The notes under the pieces: generated by a model | The model's input: only the letters and a program-made list of their open reading frames with translations | Databases searched by the model: none | Told to the model about the DNA's origin: nothing | Source: Deltaproteobacteria bacterium | GTDB taxonomy: Bacteria; Myxococcota_C; UBA6777 | Length of the DNA stretch: 52,330 nucleotides | Direction of reading: 5' to 3' | Assembly (NCBI GenBank): GCA_002731275.1 | Contig: PCBK01000148.1 | Span: 1 to 52,330, forward strand | Shown: in pieces, positions 8,762 to 16,723 of the stretch | How the letters are laid out: every line of letters begins with the position of its first letter | Position numbering within the stretch: the first letter of the stretch is position 1 | Position numbers and translations under genes: made by a program

Positions 8762-9958
8762 ATGGTGACAAAAGTCGAGGTGACAAAAGCAGTGAGGTTG
8801 CCGGACAAGGTGAAGTTGGCGAGGTATCGTCGTGCACCTGAGCTGGGACCGAGATTGTTGTTTTTGAGTGGTGGTTCGGCGTTGCGCAAGTTGAGCCGTG
8901 TGTTGAAGTACGCAACGCACAACAGCGTGCATCTGATCACGCCCTTTGATTCGGGGGGAAGCTCGGCTCATCTTCGTCATGCTTTCCACATGCTCGCCGT
9001 GGGTGATTTGAGAAATCGTTTGATGGCGCTCGCTGACGAGAGCGCGCTCGGGAACATCGAGATGTACGCATTATTTGCGCATCGCTTCTCTCCTGACGCC
9101 ACACAAGCCGCGCTCCTCGAAGAGTTACAGACATTGATCGATGGGATCCATCCATTGACTGTCGAGATCCCCGAACCCCTGCGTTTGTTGGCCTGTCAGT
9201 ATCTTCAGATTTTTTACCGTGAGATGCCCGAGACGTTTGATCTACGTGGTGCGAGTATCGGAAACTTGATCCTCGCTGGTGGGTATCTCGCACACAACAG
9301 GAACATCGACACGGTGATCTTTCTCTTTTCGCAGCTCGCGAATGTCAGGGGGCGTGTGCAGCCGATTGTGGACGTGGACGTTCATCTTGCGGCGCTGTTG
9401 GAGGATGGGACGGAGATTGTGGGGCAGCATTTGCTGACAGGGAAGGAGTTTGCGCCACCTGCGTCTCCAGTCGCGAGGCTGCGTCTTGTCGATGACCTGG
9501 AAGATCCCAAGCCGATCACAGCGGAGATCTTGCCAAAGGTGAAGAAGCTGATCGCGAAGGCGGAGGTGATTTGTTTTCCGATCGGGAGCTTTTATTCGAG
9601 TGTGTTGGCGAACATCTTGCCTCGTGGTGTTGGACGGCAGATCAGGAAGGTGGTGTGTCCCAAGGTGTACGTCCCGAACTTGGGTGTGGATCCCGAGCAG
9701 GTCGGGATGACGTTGAGTCGCTCTGTGGCGACGTTGATTGCGTATCTTCGTAAGGATGCGGGAGCGGATACACCGACGAAGGAGCTGCTTCATTTTGTGT
9801 TTGTGGACACAAAGCGCGGTGATTACAGTATGCCATTGGATATCGAAGAGACAGAGGCGCTGGGTGTGCGTGTTCTGGATGTGTCTCTTGTCAAGGCTGA
9901 ACAACCCGACGAGATCGACCCTGGGCTGCTCGCGGCTCTGTTGTTATCGTTGGCTTGA
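8762..9958 (+). CDS. CofD/YvcK-family protein of the GAK type
   Basis: 398 residues, no signal or membrane segment. After a short basic N-terminus comes LLFLSGGSALRKLSRVLK, then THNSVHLITPFDSGGSSAHLR, the phosphate/nucleotide-binding core shared by CofD (2-phospho-L-lactate transferase) and YvcK (gluconeogenesis factor). The PFDSGGSSA form matches the CofD-like proteins assigned to the so-called GAK system, whose function is not known. The other GAK partners (ATP-grasp enzyme and small XXXCH protein) are not beside it here. The start ATG has only a weak GGTGA upstream. Confidence 0.8.
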   Translation: MVTKVEVTKAVRLPDKVKLARYRRAPELGPRLLFLSGGSALRKLSRVLKYATHNSVHLITPFDSGGSSAHLRHAFHMLAVGDLRNRLMALADESALGNIEMYALFAHRFSPDATQAALLEELQTLIDGIHPLTVEIPEPLRLLACQYLQIFYREMPETFDLRGASIGNLILAGGYLAHNRNIDTVIFLFSQLANVRGRVQPIVDVDVHLAALLEDGTEIVGQHLLTGKEFAPPASPVARLRLVDDLEDPKPITAEILPKVKKLIAKAEVICFPIGSFYSSVLANILPRGVGRQIRKVVCPKVYVPNLGVDPEQVGMTLSRSVATLIAYLRKDAGADTPTKELLHFVFVDTKRGDYSMPLDIEETEALGVRVLDVSLVKAEQPDEIDPGLLAALLLSLA

Positions 9959-10006
9959 GTGTGATTCAATTGGACGTCTCGTGCAAAGAGAGGTGATAAC
10001 AGAGAC

Positions 10007-11206
10007 ATGTCAACACAAGGTGTATTCGATTGTATCGTGATCGGTCGTGGCTTGATGGGAGCTGCGGCTGCCCGCCATCTCCAACAGTCCGGGTGGACTG
10101 TCCTCGCCATCGGACCTGATGAACCCCAACCTGATAGACTTGAAGAGTCCACTGTCTTCGCGAGTCACTACGATCAGGCTCGTGTCCTTCGGCAGCTTGG
10201 ACAGGATGATGACTGGACATGGCTGAACACACAAGCGATGAAGGGATTTGAAACACTTCAGCGACAAAGTGGGACGCAGTTTTGTCATCCTGTCGGCTCT
10301 TTGTATGTCTCACCACAACAAGATGATCCATACTTCTCACAGCTCCCCTCCGCAAGTGAGCAACACCAGATCCCCTACACGATCTACGAAGACGCCGACG
10401 CTCTCCACAAGGCCTTCCCGTCCTTTCACTTTGTTTCCTCCTCAAAAGGGATGCTCGAAGGTGCACCTGCCGGACACATCCATCCCCGTATGTTGGTCAA
10501 GGCCCAAATGAAGGTCTTCACAGAGGCTGGCGGGAGTATCGTGAACAACGTCGCCTCCTCGGTCCGATCCATCGATAAAGAGAAGGTCGTGACGTGTCTG
10601 GATGGTTCTTCCTATCGGGCAAAAAATGTCCTTGTCGCGGCTGGACTCTTCTCTCACTTCATGGATCTTTTACCCGGAACACTCGATGTGGTGTTGGAGA
10701 GTGAGACGATTATCCTCGCCGAAGTCACCCCACAAATCGCCGATGAGATGAAAACGCTCCCTTCACTTTTGTACGAGATTGATGAACCTCTTTTCAACGG
10801 CGTGTACTTGATTCGACCCCTTCAGTATCCTGATGGCCGCTATTATCTTAAGATGGGTTGTAATCTCGAAGGGGATCAATTCTTCACATCTTTGGACGAG
10901 ATCAAGCGTTGGTTCGTGAAGGGAGACAGTGAAGCACAACACCACCTATTACGTGAGGTCCTCGCGCTGGTGATGCCGACACTTCCCATCGTCTCGTCGA
11001 GAACCGGTCGCTGTGCGATTGTACGGACTGCACATCGGAAACCGTTCATCGGCCAGGTTGATGATGGACTCTTTTTGACGATGGGAGGCAATGGTTATGG
11101 TGCGATGTGTTCGGATGGATTGGGTTTTGTCGCGAGTACACTTGTCCAAACAGGCAGGCTCCCAGAAGGTCTGGATGAAGCGGCCTTCAAGATCCAATGG
11201 GTGTGA
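10007..11206 (+). CDS. FAD-dependent amine/amino-acid oxidase (DAO family, MTOX/sarcosine-oxidase-like)
   Basis: 399 residues. Rossmann motif IVIGRGLMG at 10-18 and a DAO-family layout; length fits monomeric sarcosine oxidase and N-methyltryptophan oxidase (about 370-390). Near the C-terminus, GRCAIVRTAHRKPFIG is followed by FLTMGGNGYGAM. In monomeric sarcosine oxidase a Cys in the equivalent block binds FAD covalently, so the Cys in GRC may do so here (inference). The stop is 24 bp from the chosen start of the PLP decarboxylase gene, so the two are very likely one operon acting on related amines or amino acids. AGAGGTG precedes the start. Confidence 0.87.
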   Translation: MSTQGVFDCIVIGRGLMGAAAARHLQQSGWTVLAIGPDEPQPDRLEESTVFASHYDQARVLRQLGQDDDWTWLNTQAMKGFETLQRQSGTQFCHPVGSLYVSPQQDDPYFSQLPSASEQHQIPYTIYEDADALHKAFPSFHFVSSSKGMLEGAPAGHIHPRMLVKAQMKVFTEAGGSIVNNVASSVRSIDKEKVVTCLDGSSYRAKNVLVAAGLFSHFMDLLPGTLDVVLESETIILAEVTPQIADEMKTLPSLLYEIDEPLFNGVYLIRPLQYPDGRYYLKMGCNLEGDQFFTSLDEIKRWFVKGDSEAQHHLLREVLALVMPTLPIVSSRTGRCAIVRTAHRKPFIGQVDDGLFLTMGGNGYGAMCSDGLGFVASTLVQTGRLPEGLDEAAFKIQWV

Positions 11207-11230
11207 TCTATGGGTGGAGGGGGTGATGAT

Positions 11231-12475
11231 ATGATGCCATGGGAAGGTTGGCGTGATGAGCACGATTATGAAGCGCTCGCGGAGCGCTTTGGGACGCCCT
11301 TTTATTTGTACGACCGCGCACGATTGCAGGCACAGTGTGCGCGCGTTCGTGAAGCCTTTGATCAACCTATATCATTATATTATGCGGTGAAGGCCAACCC
11401 AAACAAAGCGCTCCTGCAGCTCCTTCGAGAAGAGGGATGGGTGGATGGGTTGGATATTGCGTCTGCAGGCGAGTGGGAGCTAGGCCTCTCTGCGGGATGG
11501 TCGCCTGAGCAGATGAGCGTCGCTGGACCTGCGAAGACGGATACTTTCTTACAGAGCTTACTCGAACAGCGTGCGGGGGTGAGCTGTGTGGAGTCTCTTG
11601 AGGAGCTGCAGCGGTTAGAGCGACTTCATCGGGAGACGGGTTGTTCTCATCGTATTCATGTGATGTTGCGTATCAACCCCAAAACACCGATTCTGGCGTT
11701 TGGTCTGAAGATCTCTGGATTTGCCAACCCATTTGGGATCGATGAAGAGAGATTGCCGGAGGCGATTGAATGGATCAAAAAGAGGGAGCAGGTCTTCGCG
11801 TTCCAGGGTCTTCATGTCCACGGAGGTTCACAGTGTTTTAGTGGGAAGGCGATGGGGGTTCATTTGGAGACGGTCTTAGGACTTGTGGAGACATGTGAAG
11901 ATGCCGGGCTCCCTGTGAAGTGTGCCAATGTCGGTGGTGGTTTTGGCGTGTCGATCTGGAAGCCCGCGAGGATGATCGACGTAGGCGCTGTTGCGAGACA
12001 GTTGCGGCTTCGGTTCCGCGAGACGGATGTTAGACCACTTATCCGTTTTGAGTTGGGGCGTTATCTAAGCGCGCCGACAGGTTTATTTGTCGCGCGGGTG
12101 ATCAGCACAAAGGCATCACGGGATGGGCAACTGTGCATGGTGGATGGTGGCATGAATCACTACAAAGCAGCCAGTCTCCGAGAAGTCGAGGGCGGTAAGA
12201 AGGAGTTATTGGTCGAACATCTCTCATCATCTTCTGAGGTGCGTGAACAGTACATGCTCTGTGGTCCACTATGTACACCGTTGGATCGTATGGGTGACGA
12301 TATTACATTGCCACCTGTTGCGCCCGGTGATCTGCTTGGTTGGCCCAACGCCGGAGCGTATGGTTTGACGATGAGTCCGCTGTTGTTTCTCGGTCACGAG
12401 ACACCAGCAGAGGTCTTATTTGATGGCCATGAATATCGTTTGATTCGTCGACGTATTCGTGCGATTGAGTGGTGA
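11231..12475 (+). CDS. fold-type III PLP-dependent decarboxylase (LysA/ornithine decarboxylase superfamily)
   Basis: 414 residues from the ATG at 11231, preceded by GGAGGGGG; an in-frame ATG at 11210 is also possible. The PLP-binding Lys is in YYAVKANPN (Lys54 from this start). Other superfamily marks are GLDIASAGE, the HVHGGS segment, the phosphate-binding ANVGGGFG, and the C-terminal CGPLCTPLDRMGDD plus NAGAYG blocks that build the active site across the dimer. Diaminopimelate decarboxylase is one candidate, but a LysA-like decarboxylase for another diamino acid or a pathway-specific homologue is equally possible given its pairing with an amine oxidase rather than with lysine genes. Confidence 0.87.
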   Translation: MMPWEGWRDEHDYEALAERFGTPFYLYDRARLQAQCARVREAFDQPISLYYAVKANPNKALLQLLREEGWVDGLDIASAGEWELGLSAGWSPEQMSVAGPAKTDTFLQSLLEQRAGVSCVESLEELQRLERLHRETGCSHRIHVMLRINPKTPILAFGLKISGFANPFGIDEERLPEAIEWIKKREQVFAFQGLHVHGGSQCFSGKAMGVHLETVLGLVETCEDAGLPVKCANVGGGFGVSIWKPARMIDVGAVARQLRLRFRETDVRPLIRFELGRYLSAPTGLFVARVISTKASRDGQLCMVDGGMNHYKAASLREVEGGKKELLVEHLSSSSEVREQYMLCGPLCTPLDRMGDDITLPPVAPGDLLGWPNAGAYGLTMSPLLFLGHETPAEVLFDGHEYRLIRRRIRAIEW

Positions 12476-12682
12476 GGCTGTTGGAGCGATAAAAAGGACT
12501 CTCCATTCACAAGGGGGTGTTTGTGCATGCTCTCTCTGAGGCGGAGAGCGGGACCTCTGCGAGGACAAAATGACACGATATGACATGGCTCCCAGGTATG
12601 ATCACAGCCAAAAGGGGCCGTAAATGATTCTTGAGTCGGCCTTATCCACTTTTTGCTTGTGCAATGGACAGGAGGCAGAGTG

Positions 12683-13123
12683 ATGAGAAGAACGGATGAT
12701 GGTCGTTTGTGGCTCGCGTTGGACCGACTTGGACAGTATGAAGCGTGGCTTCAGGAAGGTGCGGTCAAGGCGAGCGAGTCGAGTGGGTTTTTTGGTTTGC
12801 ATTGGCGCCCAGGTTTCGAGATGTTAAAGGTCCCTGACGTTCCTGGGGTGTGTGTGTTGTTTTTCAAAGATGAAAACATGAAGCTCCGGCAATCGGACAA
12901 TCTGTTCCGTTTGTTGCAACAGGATTATCGTTCACCGAGTCGCTACATTCTATCTTTTTCGTGGATTCGTGTGGATTCTCCGAGAGAACGGGGGTCTTTA
13001 TTTATCAAGATGCAGCAGATGGATTTTGATGAATTGTGGGAGATGAGCGTCGATACATTCTCACCATTGACAAAGGCGTACGAGGCCTCGTTGGAAGTCA
13101 CTGAGGAGAAGAAGGCCGCTTGA
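12683..13123 (+). CDS. small conserved-looking protein of unknown function
   Basis: 146 residues from the ATG at 12683, which has GGAGG 7 nt upstream; a longer TTG start at 12653 is not favoured. Soluble, mixed charge, with aromatic-rich segments and no recognised motif. It follows the decarboxylase after about 200 bp with small imperfect hairpins between, so it may have its own promoter. Function unknown. Confidence 0.6.
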   Translation: MRRTDDGRLWLALDRLGQYEAWLQEGAVKASESSGFFGLHWRPGFEMLKVPDVPGVCVLFFKDENMKLRQSDNLFRLLQQDYRSPSRYILSFSWIRVDSPRERGSLFIKMQQMDFDELWEMSVDTFSPLTKAYEASLEVTEEKKAA

Positions 13124-13135
13124 GGTTGGATGGAA

Positions 13136-13897
13136 TCAGGGTTGGGGTGTGGGGAGATGTGCCGGGGCGTGTGTGGGGTGTGGGTGCCAGTGACGTCTCC
13201 AGCGGCGTTTATGGCGTTGCATTTGTTGGATCCTGAAGGCAAGGATGCGACGCTGCTCTGGGGTGAGGACGGCGCGAGCTTCGAGCAAGAGAGGTGTGTT
13301 GCTCAGAAGGACTTTTTGGATCTTTGCGATATGTTTGGTGACAAACGCATCCACTTCTTTTTGTGTGAGCTGTTCTTTGCTCAATAGATGGAAGAACTCT
13401 CTTCGCATCTCTTTGAATTCTTTGCGATGCTTGATGTTGTTGTGGTAGGCTTTGAAGCCAATCGAGATGAGCTTGTCTCGCTGCATGGGTGTGACCTGCA
13501 TCTCTTTGGCGAGCTTACGCATCTTGATAAAGCCCACGATCTTGTGCCCGTGGTGGAACGTCACAGACGCAGTGGCCCAAATGACTGCGATCAAACCGAG
13601 AAAGAAAAAGAACTTTCTGGAGCGACAGCGGCGCTTCTTGTGTCCTCCACAATGGTGTCCATTGTGACCGCTACACTGCTGGCATCCTTGTTGTTGGAGC
13701 GGCGCTTGCGGTGGATGCTGCATGCCGCCAACAGGTGGTGGATAGCCGTAGAACGCATGTGGTGGTGGATAGGGTGGGTAAGGTGGATAGACGACCTGTG
13801 CGTGATGGGTCTGTTGTGTCGGCTGTGATTGCTGTCCTGATGTGGATGGTTGTGCTTCGGGTGCCTGTGTACATTCGCCATGACGTGATCGACTCAT
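13136..13897 (-). CDS. membrane protein with Spy/CpxP-like periplasmic domain and cytoplasmic Pro/Tyr and His/Cys regions
   Basis: 253 residues from the ATG at 13897, which has AAGGAG upstream; an upstream in-frame start at 13981 lacks one. The N-terminal part carries a Pro/Tyr repeat (PPYPPYPPPHAFYGYPPP), then a Cys/His-rich patch (GCQQCSGHNGHHCGGH) and a basic run. One transmembrane helix follows (FFFFLGLIAVIWATASV). The rest is helical, with an LTPEQRR motif close to the LTxxQ signature of Spy/CpxP periplasmic chaperones and metal-stress proteins. The His/Cys patch would lie in the cytoplasm and might bind metal (inference). It ends in a His/Arg/Pro-rich tail. Confidence 0.72.
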   Translation of the reverse strand: MSRSRHGECTQAPEAQPSTSGQQSQPTQQTHHAQVVYPPYPPYPPPHAFYGYPPPVGGMQHPPQAPLQQQGCQQCSGHNGHHCGGHKKRRCRSRKFFFFLGLIAVIWATASVTFHHGHKIVGFIKMRKLAKEMQVTPMQRDKLISIGFKAYHNNIKHRKEFKEMRREFFHLLSKEQLTQKEVDAFVTKHIAKIQKVLLSNTPLLLEARAVLTPEQRRILAFRIQQMQRHKRRWRRHWHPHPTHAPAHLPTPQP

Positions 13898-14130
13898 GGT
13901 GGTTCTCCTTGTGAAGTCGGGACCTGTGTAAAGGCAGTCGATGACGGTGTCTCCGTCGTCTTCTTTCTCTGCCCTGTTCACAACACAGTCTGCAGCGAAT
14001 GTGTAAAGAAAGTATGTGGCGTACGTTCTGCATTTGTAAAAAACACTACAAATGCAAAGATCTGCATGTCGCAGCGAGTGATTAGCGAAGAAAAGGGCCT
14101 ATCCATCTGGCCTATAGAAAGGTTTGTTCG

Positions 14131-14661
14131 ATGAAGAAGAAGACATCCCACAACAAAGAGGAAGAAGATCAGTGGTTTGTGGAGATGATGGAGAAAGAAG
14201 GGGTGTTTGACTTCGAAGATGAATCGCCACAGCGAGAGATCTCAAAGCGCGAGGAAGACGAAGGCAAAAGAAAACCTTCCAAGAAGCGAAGAGGGGGTGT
14301 CGAGATCGATGAAGACATCGGTCCACTCTCCAAACTCGCGTACATCCACTCTTCCATCCATCCAAAGATCGCACGAAAACTCAAGCGAGGCGGACTCCGG
14401 CCAGAGGACGCGCTGGATCTTCACGGTCTCACATGGAAAGATGCCAAAGCTGAGATCGACATGTGGCTCGAAGAAGAACTCACCCACGCGCCATGCTGTT
14501 TGTTGTTGATTCATGGGAAAGCCCACGGCTCGATCTTCGGAAAAGCGACCCTCAAATCCATGGCCTACCACTACCTGAAAGCCCACCCTCATGTACGCGC
14601 TGTTGTGACCGCACTCCCCAAAGATGGCGGTCTTGGCGCTTCTTATCTCTGGATCACCTGA
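14131..14661 (+). CDS. Smr-domain protein (YdaL/SmrB-like)
   Basis: 176 residues. The N-terminal ~90 residues are highly charged and probably flexible. The Smr domain occupies about 92-176: LDLHG at 95-99, the HGKAHGS loop at 128-134 (usually HGKG), and the final DGGLGASYLWI strand. Smr domains nick or cleave nucleic acids; stand-alone forms such as E. coli SmrB act in rescue of collided ribosomes, while MutS2-linked forms act on DNA. Which applies here is not decided. Weak AAAGG ribosome site. Convergent with the following membrane gene, 15 bp between stops. Confidence 0.85.
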   Translation: MKKKTSHNKEEEDQWFVEMMEKEGVFDFEDESPQREISKREEDEGKRKPSKKRRGGVEIDEDIGPLSKLAYIHSSIHPKIARKLKRGGLRPEDALDLHGLTWKDAKAEIDMWLEEELTHAPCCLLLIHGKAHGSIFGKATLKSMAYHYLKAHPHVRAVVTALPKDGGLGASYLWIT

Positions 14662-14676
14662 CACTTCTTTGCATGT

Positions 14677-15381
14677 CTACTTGTCTCGTAGCGTCTGCCC
14701 GATCTTCCTAAACTCGTAGGAGAGCTGAAGGAACCACGCGAGCAGTGAAATCACCGCGAGTCTTTGCATAAACGGTACAAGTGGCGTCTCCATCACACCA
14801 AAGTACGACACCCTCACATACAAAATGGTATCTGCGACGGACGTTGTCAGCGCCACCAGCGCCAATAACGCGAGGCTGTGTGTGCCCACCCATGAGCGCG
14901 TCAACGTCACGATGATGATTCCCGTCGCGATGATCCCCGGAATGGCTGTGAGCACAACAGTCAATTCATGTGTCATGTGCAGCCAACCCATCCCGTCGAC
15001 GAACATCATGAAGGTGCCAAAAATCGATAGAAGGGCGAGACTTTGGACAATACGACGTAGCCATCCTCGTTCGATGAACACGGAAGGTGTCGTCACCCAC
15101 AGCATGACGAGACACCCATAGTACACAGCGGCAAAGGCGATCATCATCAAGATCGAAGCGAACGTGTTGGGCTGACCGTTGAGCGCTGTTGGTGTCATCA
15201 CATCACACAAGTAATTGTGCCAGAATTGATGTCCTACTGCTTTCAGTTGGAACTTTGTCCCACCGGGATAGTAAGCCATCGCAGTCCCTGCCGTCACGAT
15301 GAAAAGCAACACCGAGATACTCAGTGAGTACTGAAGCAAAACCCGACCTGGAAAATCTCTGCGTTCTTGTTGTTCTGACAT
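14677..15381 (-). CDS. multi-pass membrane protein, unknown
   Basis: 234 residues with six or seven hydrophobic helices. Recognisable features are YYPGGT early on and HNYLCD followed by ALNGQPN in the first loop, then evenly spaced helices and a short basic C-terminus. I recall similar 'YYPGGT...NYLCD...NG' patterns in unassigned membrane proteins but cannot name a function. A sigma70-like promoter lies about 60 bp upstream. Confidence 0.75.
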   Translation of the reverse strand: MSEQQERRDFPGRVLLQYSLSISVLLFIVTAGTAMAYYPGGTKFQLKAVGHQFWHNYLCDVMTPTALNGQPNTFASILMMIAFAAVYYGCLVMLWVTTPSVFIERGWLRRIVQSLALLSIFGTFMMFVDGMGWLHMTHELTVVLTAIPGIIATGIIIVTLTRSWVGTHSLALLALVALTTSVADTILYVRVSYFGVMETPLVPFMQRLAVISLLAWFLQLSYEFRKIGQTLRDK

Positions 15382-15437
15382 GCCTCAACCATCTCTTTTG
15401 TACGTTATCAATCGCTTATCTTGTCGATGACAACGAT

Positions 15438-15467
15438 ATGGTATCGCGTGCCTTTGTGACTTGTCAA
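15438..15467 (-). promoter_or_regulatory. promoter of the 14677-15381 membrane gene
   Basis: On the minus strand, a perfect -35 TTGACA (15462-15467), 18-nt spacer, and -10 TACCAT (15438-15443), about 57 bp upstream of the start codon. Confidence 0.45.
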
Positions 15468-16131
15468 TTGTCACTTGATGTGGTGGAGGTTTGTTTGGGA
15501 ATCACTTGGAGATGGAGGAGGCGGAGAGGGGCAAAAAAAAGTGGTCAAGGCTCTCTTCTCTGTTTGGGGGTATATGGTAGTGGTGTGTGGGGCTGTGGGA
15601 TATGTTGCTTGCAGATGTATGCTAGAAGAAGAGAGCCTTAACTGACTTTTTCGGACGCTGTCGTGGTCCGTGTGGAAAATATTCCACCTAACGTATTCTA
15701 AAAATTCTTACAGGCTTGACAGCCCGTTGTGTACTTTTCAGTTGCTATAGTGTTGATGCGTTAACATCGAAAAAGGGTTCTCATCTTTTTCTTTTTTTTT
15801 GAAAAAATTTTTGATGAGAATGATATCCTCTTTGTTTTCATTGTTTTACGTTTTGAAAAAAAGAATGAACTTTTTCTCTTGGCCTTGAATGGTGACGCAT
15901 CCATTTGGGTTTGTCGTTGTCATTCGTTCTGCCACTCACGTTGTGCAACGACTGTTCCTGGATCAAAAAGGTGTCTGAAAGACTAGTCTCCCTTATGGTA
16001 TATGCTTTGGGGATGTGTAAGTGCTTAAAATAAATGAGGTCTTTGTTGACCCTGTGAGGTGAAATGTGACCTACAGAGGAGGGAGGGCGATCAGATTTAT
16101 TCTGACTCGTCGGGTGAAAGGAGAGGAAAGG

Positions 16132-16159
16132 TTTGATTTGTGAGGTGTGGTGGTATATG
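16132..16159 (+). promoter_or_regulatory. candidate cyclophilin promoter
   Basis: -35 TTTGAT (16132-16137), 16-nt spacer and -10 TATATG (16154-16159) preceded by GG. The predicted leader to the ATG at 16201 is about 35 nt. Confidence 0.4.
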
Positions 16160-16200
16160 AAAGAGCAAATATTTTTGATTTTGTACAGGAGGACAGGGTG

Positions 16201-16707
16201 ATGGAGAACCCACATGTATACATCTCGACCAACGAAGGTGACATCCTCGTTGAGTTGTTTGCTGACAAAGCGCCAAAAAGTGTTGAAAACTTCCTTCGTT
16301 ATGTTGATGAAGGGCATTACGATGAGACGATCTTTCACCGCGTGATCCGGAAGTTTATGATCCAAGGGGGTGGGTACACACGCAAGCTGGTGCGCAAAGA
16401 GACCCACGCACCTATCCCCAACGAGGCCAAGAATGGTCTCACCAATGTCAAAGGGACGATCGCGATGGCGCGCGGACCTGAGAAAGACTCCGCGACCGAT
16501 CAATTCTTTATCAACGCGGCGGACAATCCTGATCTCGATCACAGCGGTGAGAGTGACGAAGAGTACGGGTACGCCGTGTTTGGACAGGTTGTCGATGGTA
16601 TGAATGTCGTCAAAAAGATCAACTGGAAGGTCGTTGAGGAGAGAGATGGGTTTCCGTCTATCCCTGCTGATATGATGGTGATCGGCTCGATCTCGCGATT
16701 TGAATGA
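16201..16707 (+). CDS. ppiB: cyclophilin-type peptidyl-prolyl cis-trans isomerase
   Basis: 168 residues from the ATG at 16201, chosen because AGGAGG lies 7 nt upstream; an in-frame start at 16147 would overlap the predicted promoter. The cyclophilin fold is clear: YISTNEGDILVELFADKAP at the start, VENFLRYVDEGHYD, the catalytic FHRVIRKFMIQGGG block, GTIAMAR and SATDQFFIN, then VFGQVVDGMNVVKKI. The length matches cytoplasmic bacterial PpiB, and there is no signal peptide. It catalyses Xaa-Pro isomerisation during protein folding. The gene is probably monocistronic. Confidence 0.93.
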   Translation: MENPHVYISTNEGDILVELFADKAPKSVENFLRYVDEGHYDETIFHRVIRKFMIQGGGYTRKLVRKETHAPIPNEAKNGLTNVKGTIAMARGPEKDSATDQFFINAADNPDLDHSGESDEEYGYAVFGQVVDGMNVVKKINWKVVEERDGFPSIPADMMVIGSISRFE

Positions 16708-16723
16708 TCAGGTCATGAGGGGG

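Larger units (their letters stand above)
15382..16200. other. 819-bp AT-rich intergenic region
   Basis: No convincing gene. It holds the promoter of the membrane gene on the left and of the cyclophilin on the right. Small perfect inverted repeats are GTGGAA/TTCCAC (15672-15687), AGACTAGTCT (15980-15989) and TCAGA/TCTGA (16091-16105). An 8-bp inverted repeat TTCTCATC/GATGAGAA (15778-15785, 15813-15820) flanks a T/A homopolymer stretch. TTGACA at about 15717 has a TATAGT 24 nt later, too far for a normal promoter. A small RNA could be encoded here, but nothing proves it. Confidence 0.55.

Noticed and set aside
15717-15752. Promoter TTGACA ... TATAGT
   Set aside because: The spacer is 24 nt, too long for sigma70, and no gene follows within reach.
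15838-16542. 234-codon minus-strand frame across the intergenic gap and the cyclophilin gene
   Set aside because: Half of it is antisense to the cyclophilin and the rest is low-complexity AT-rich sequence; no domain visible.
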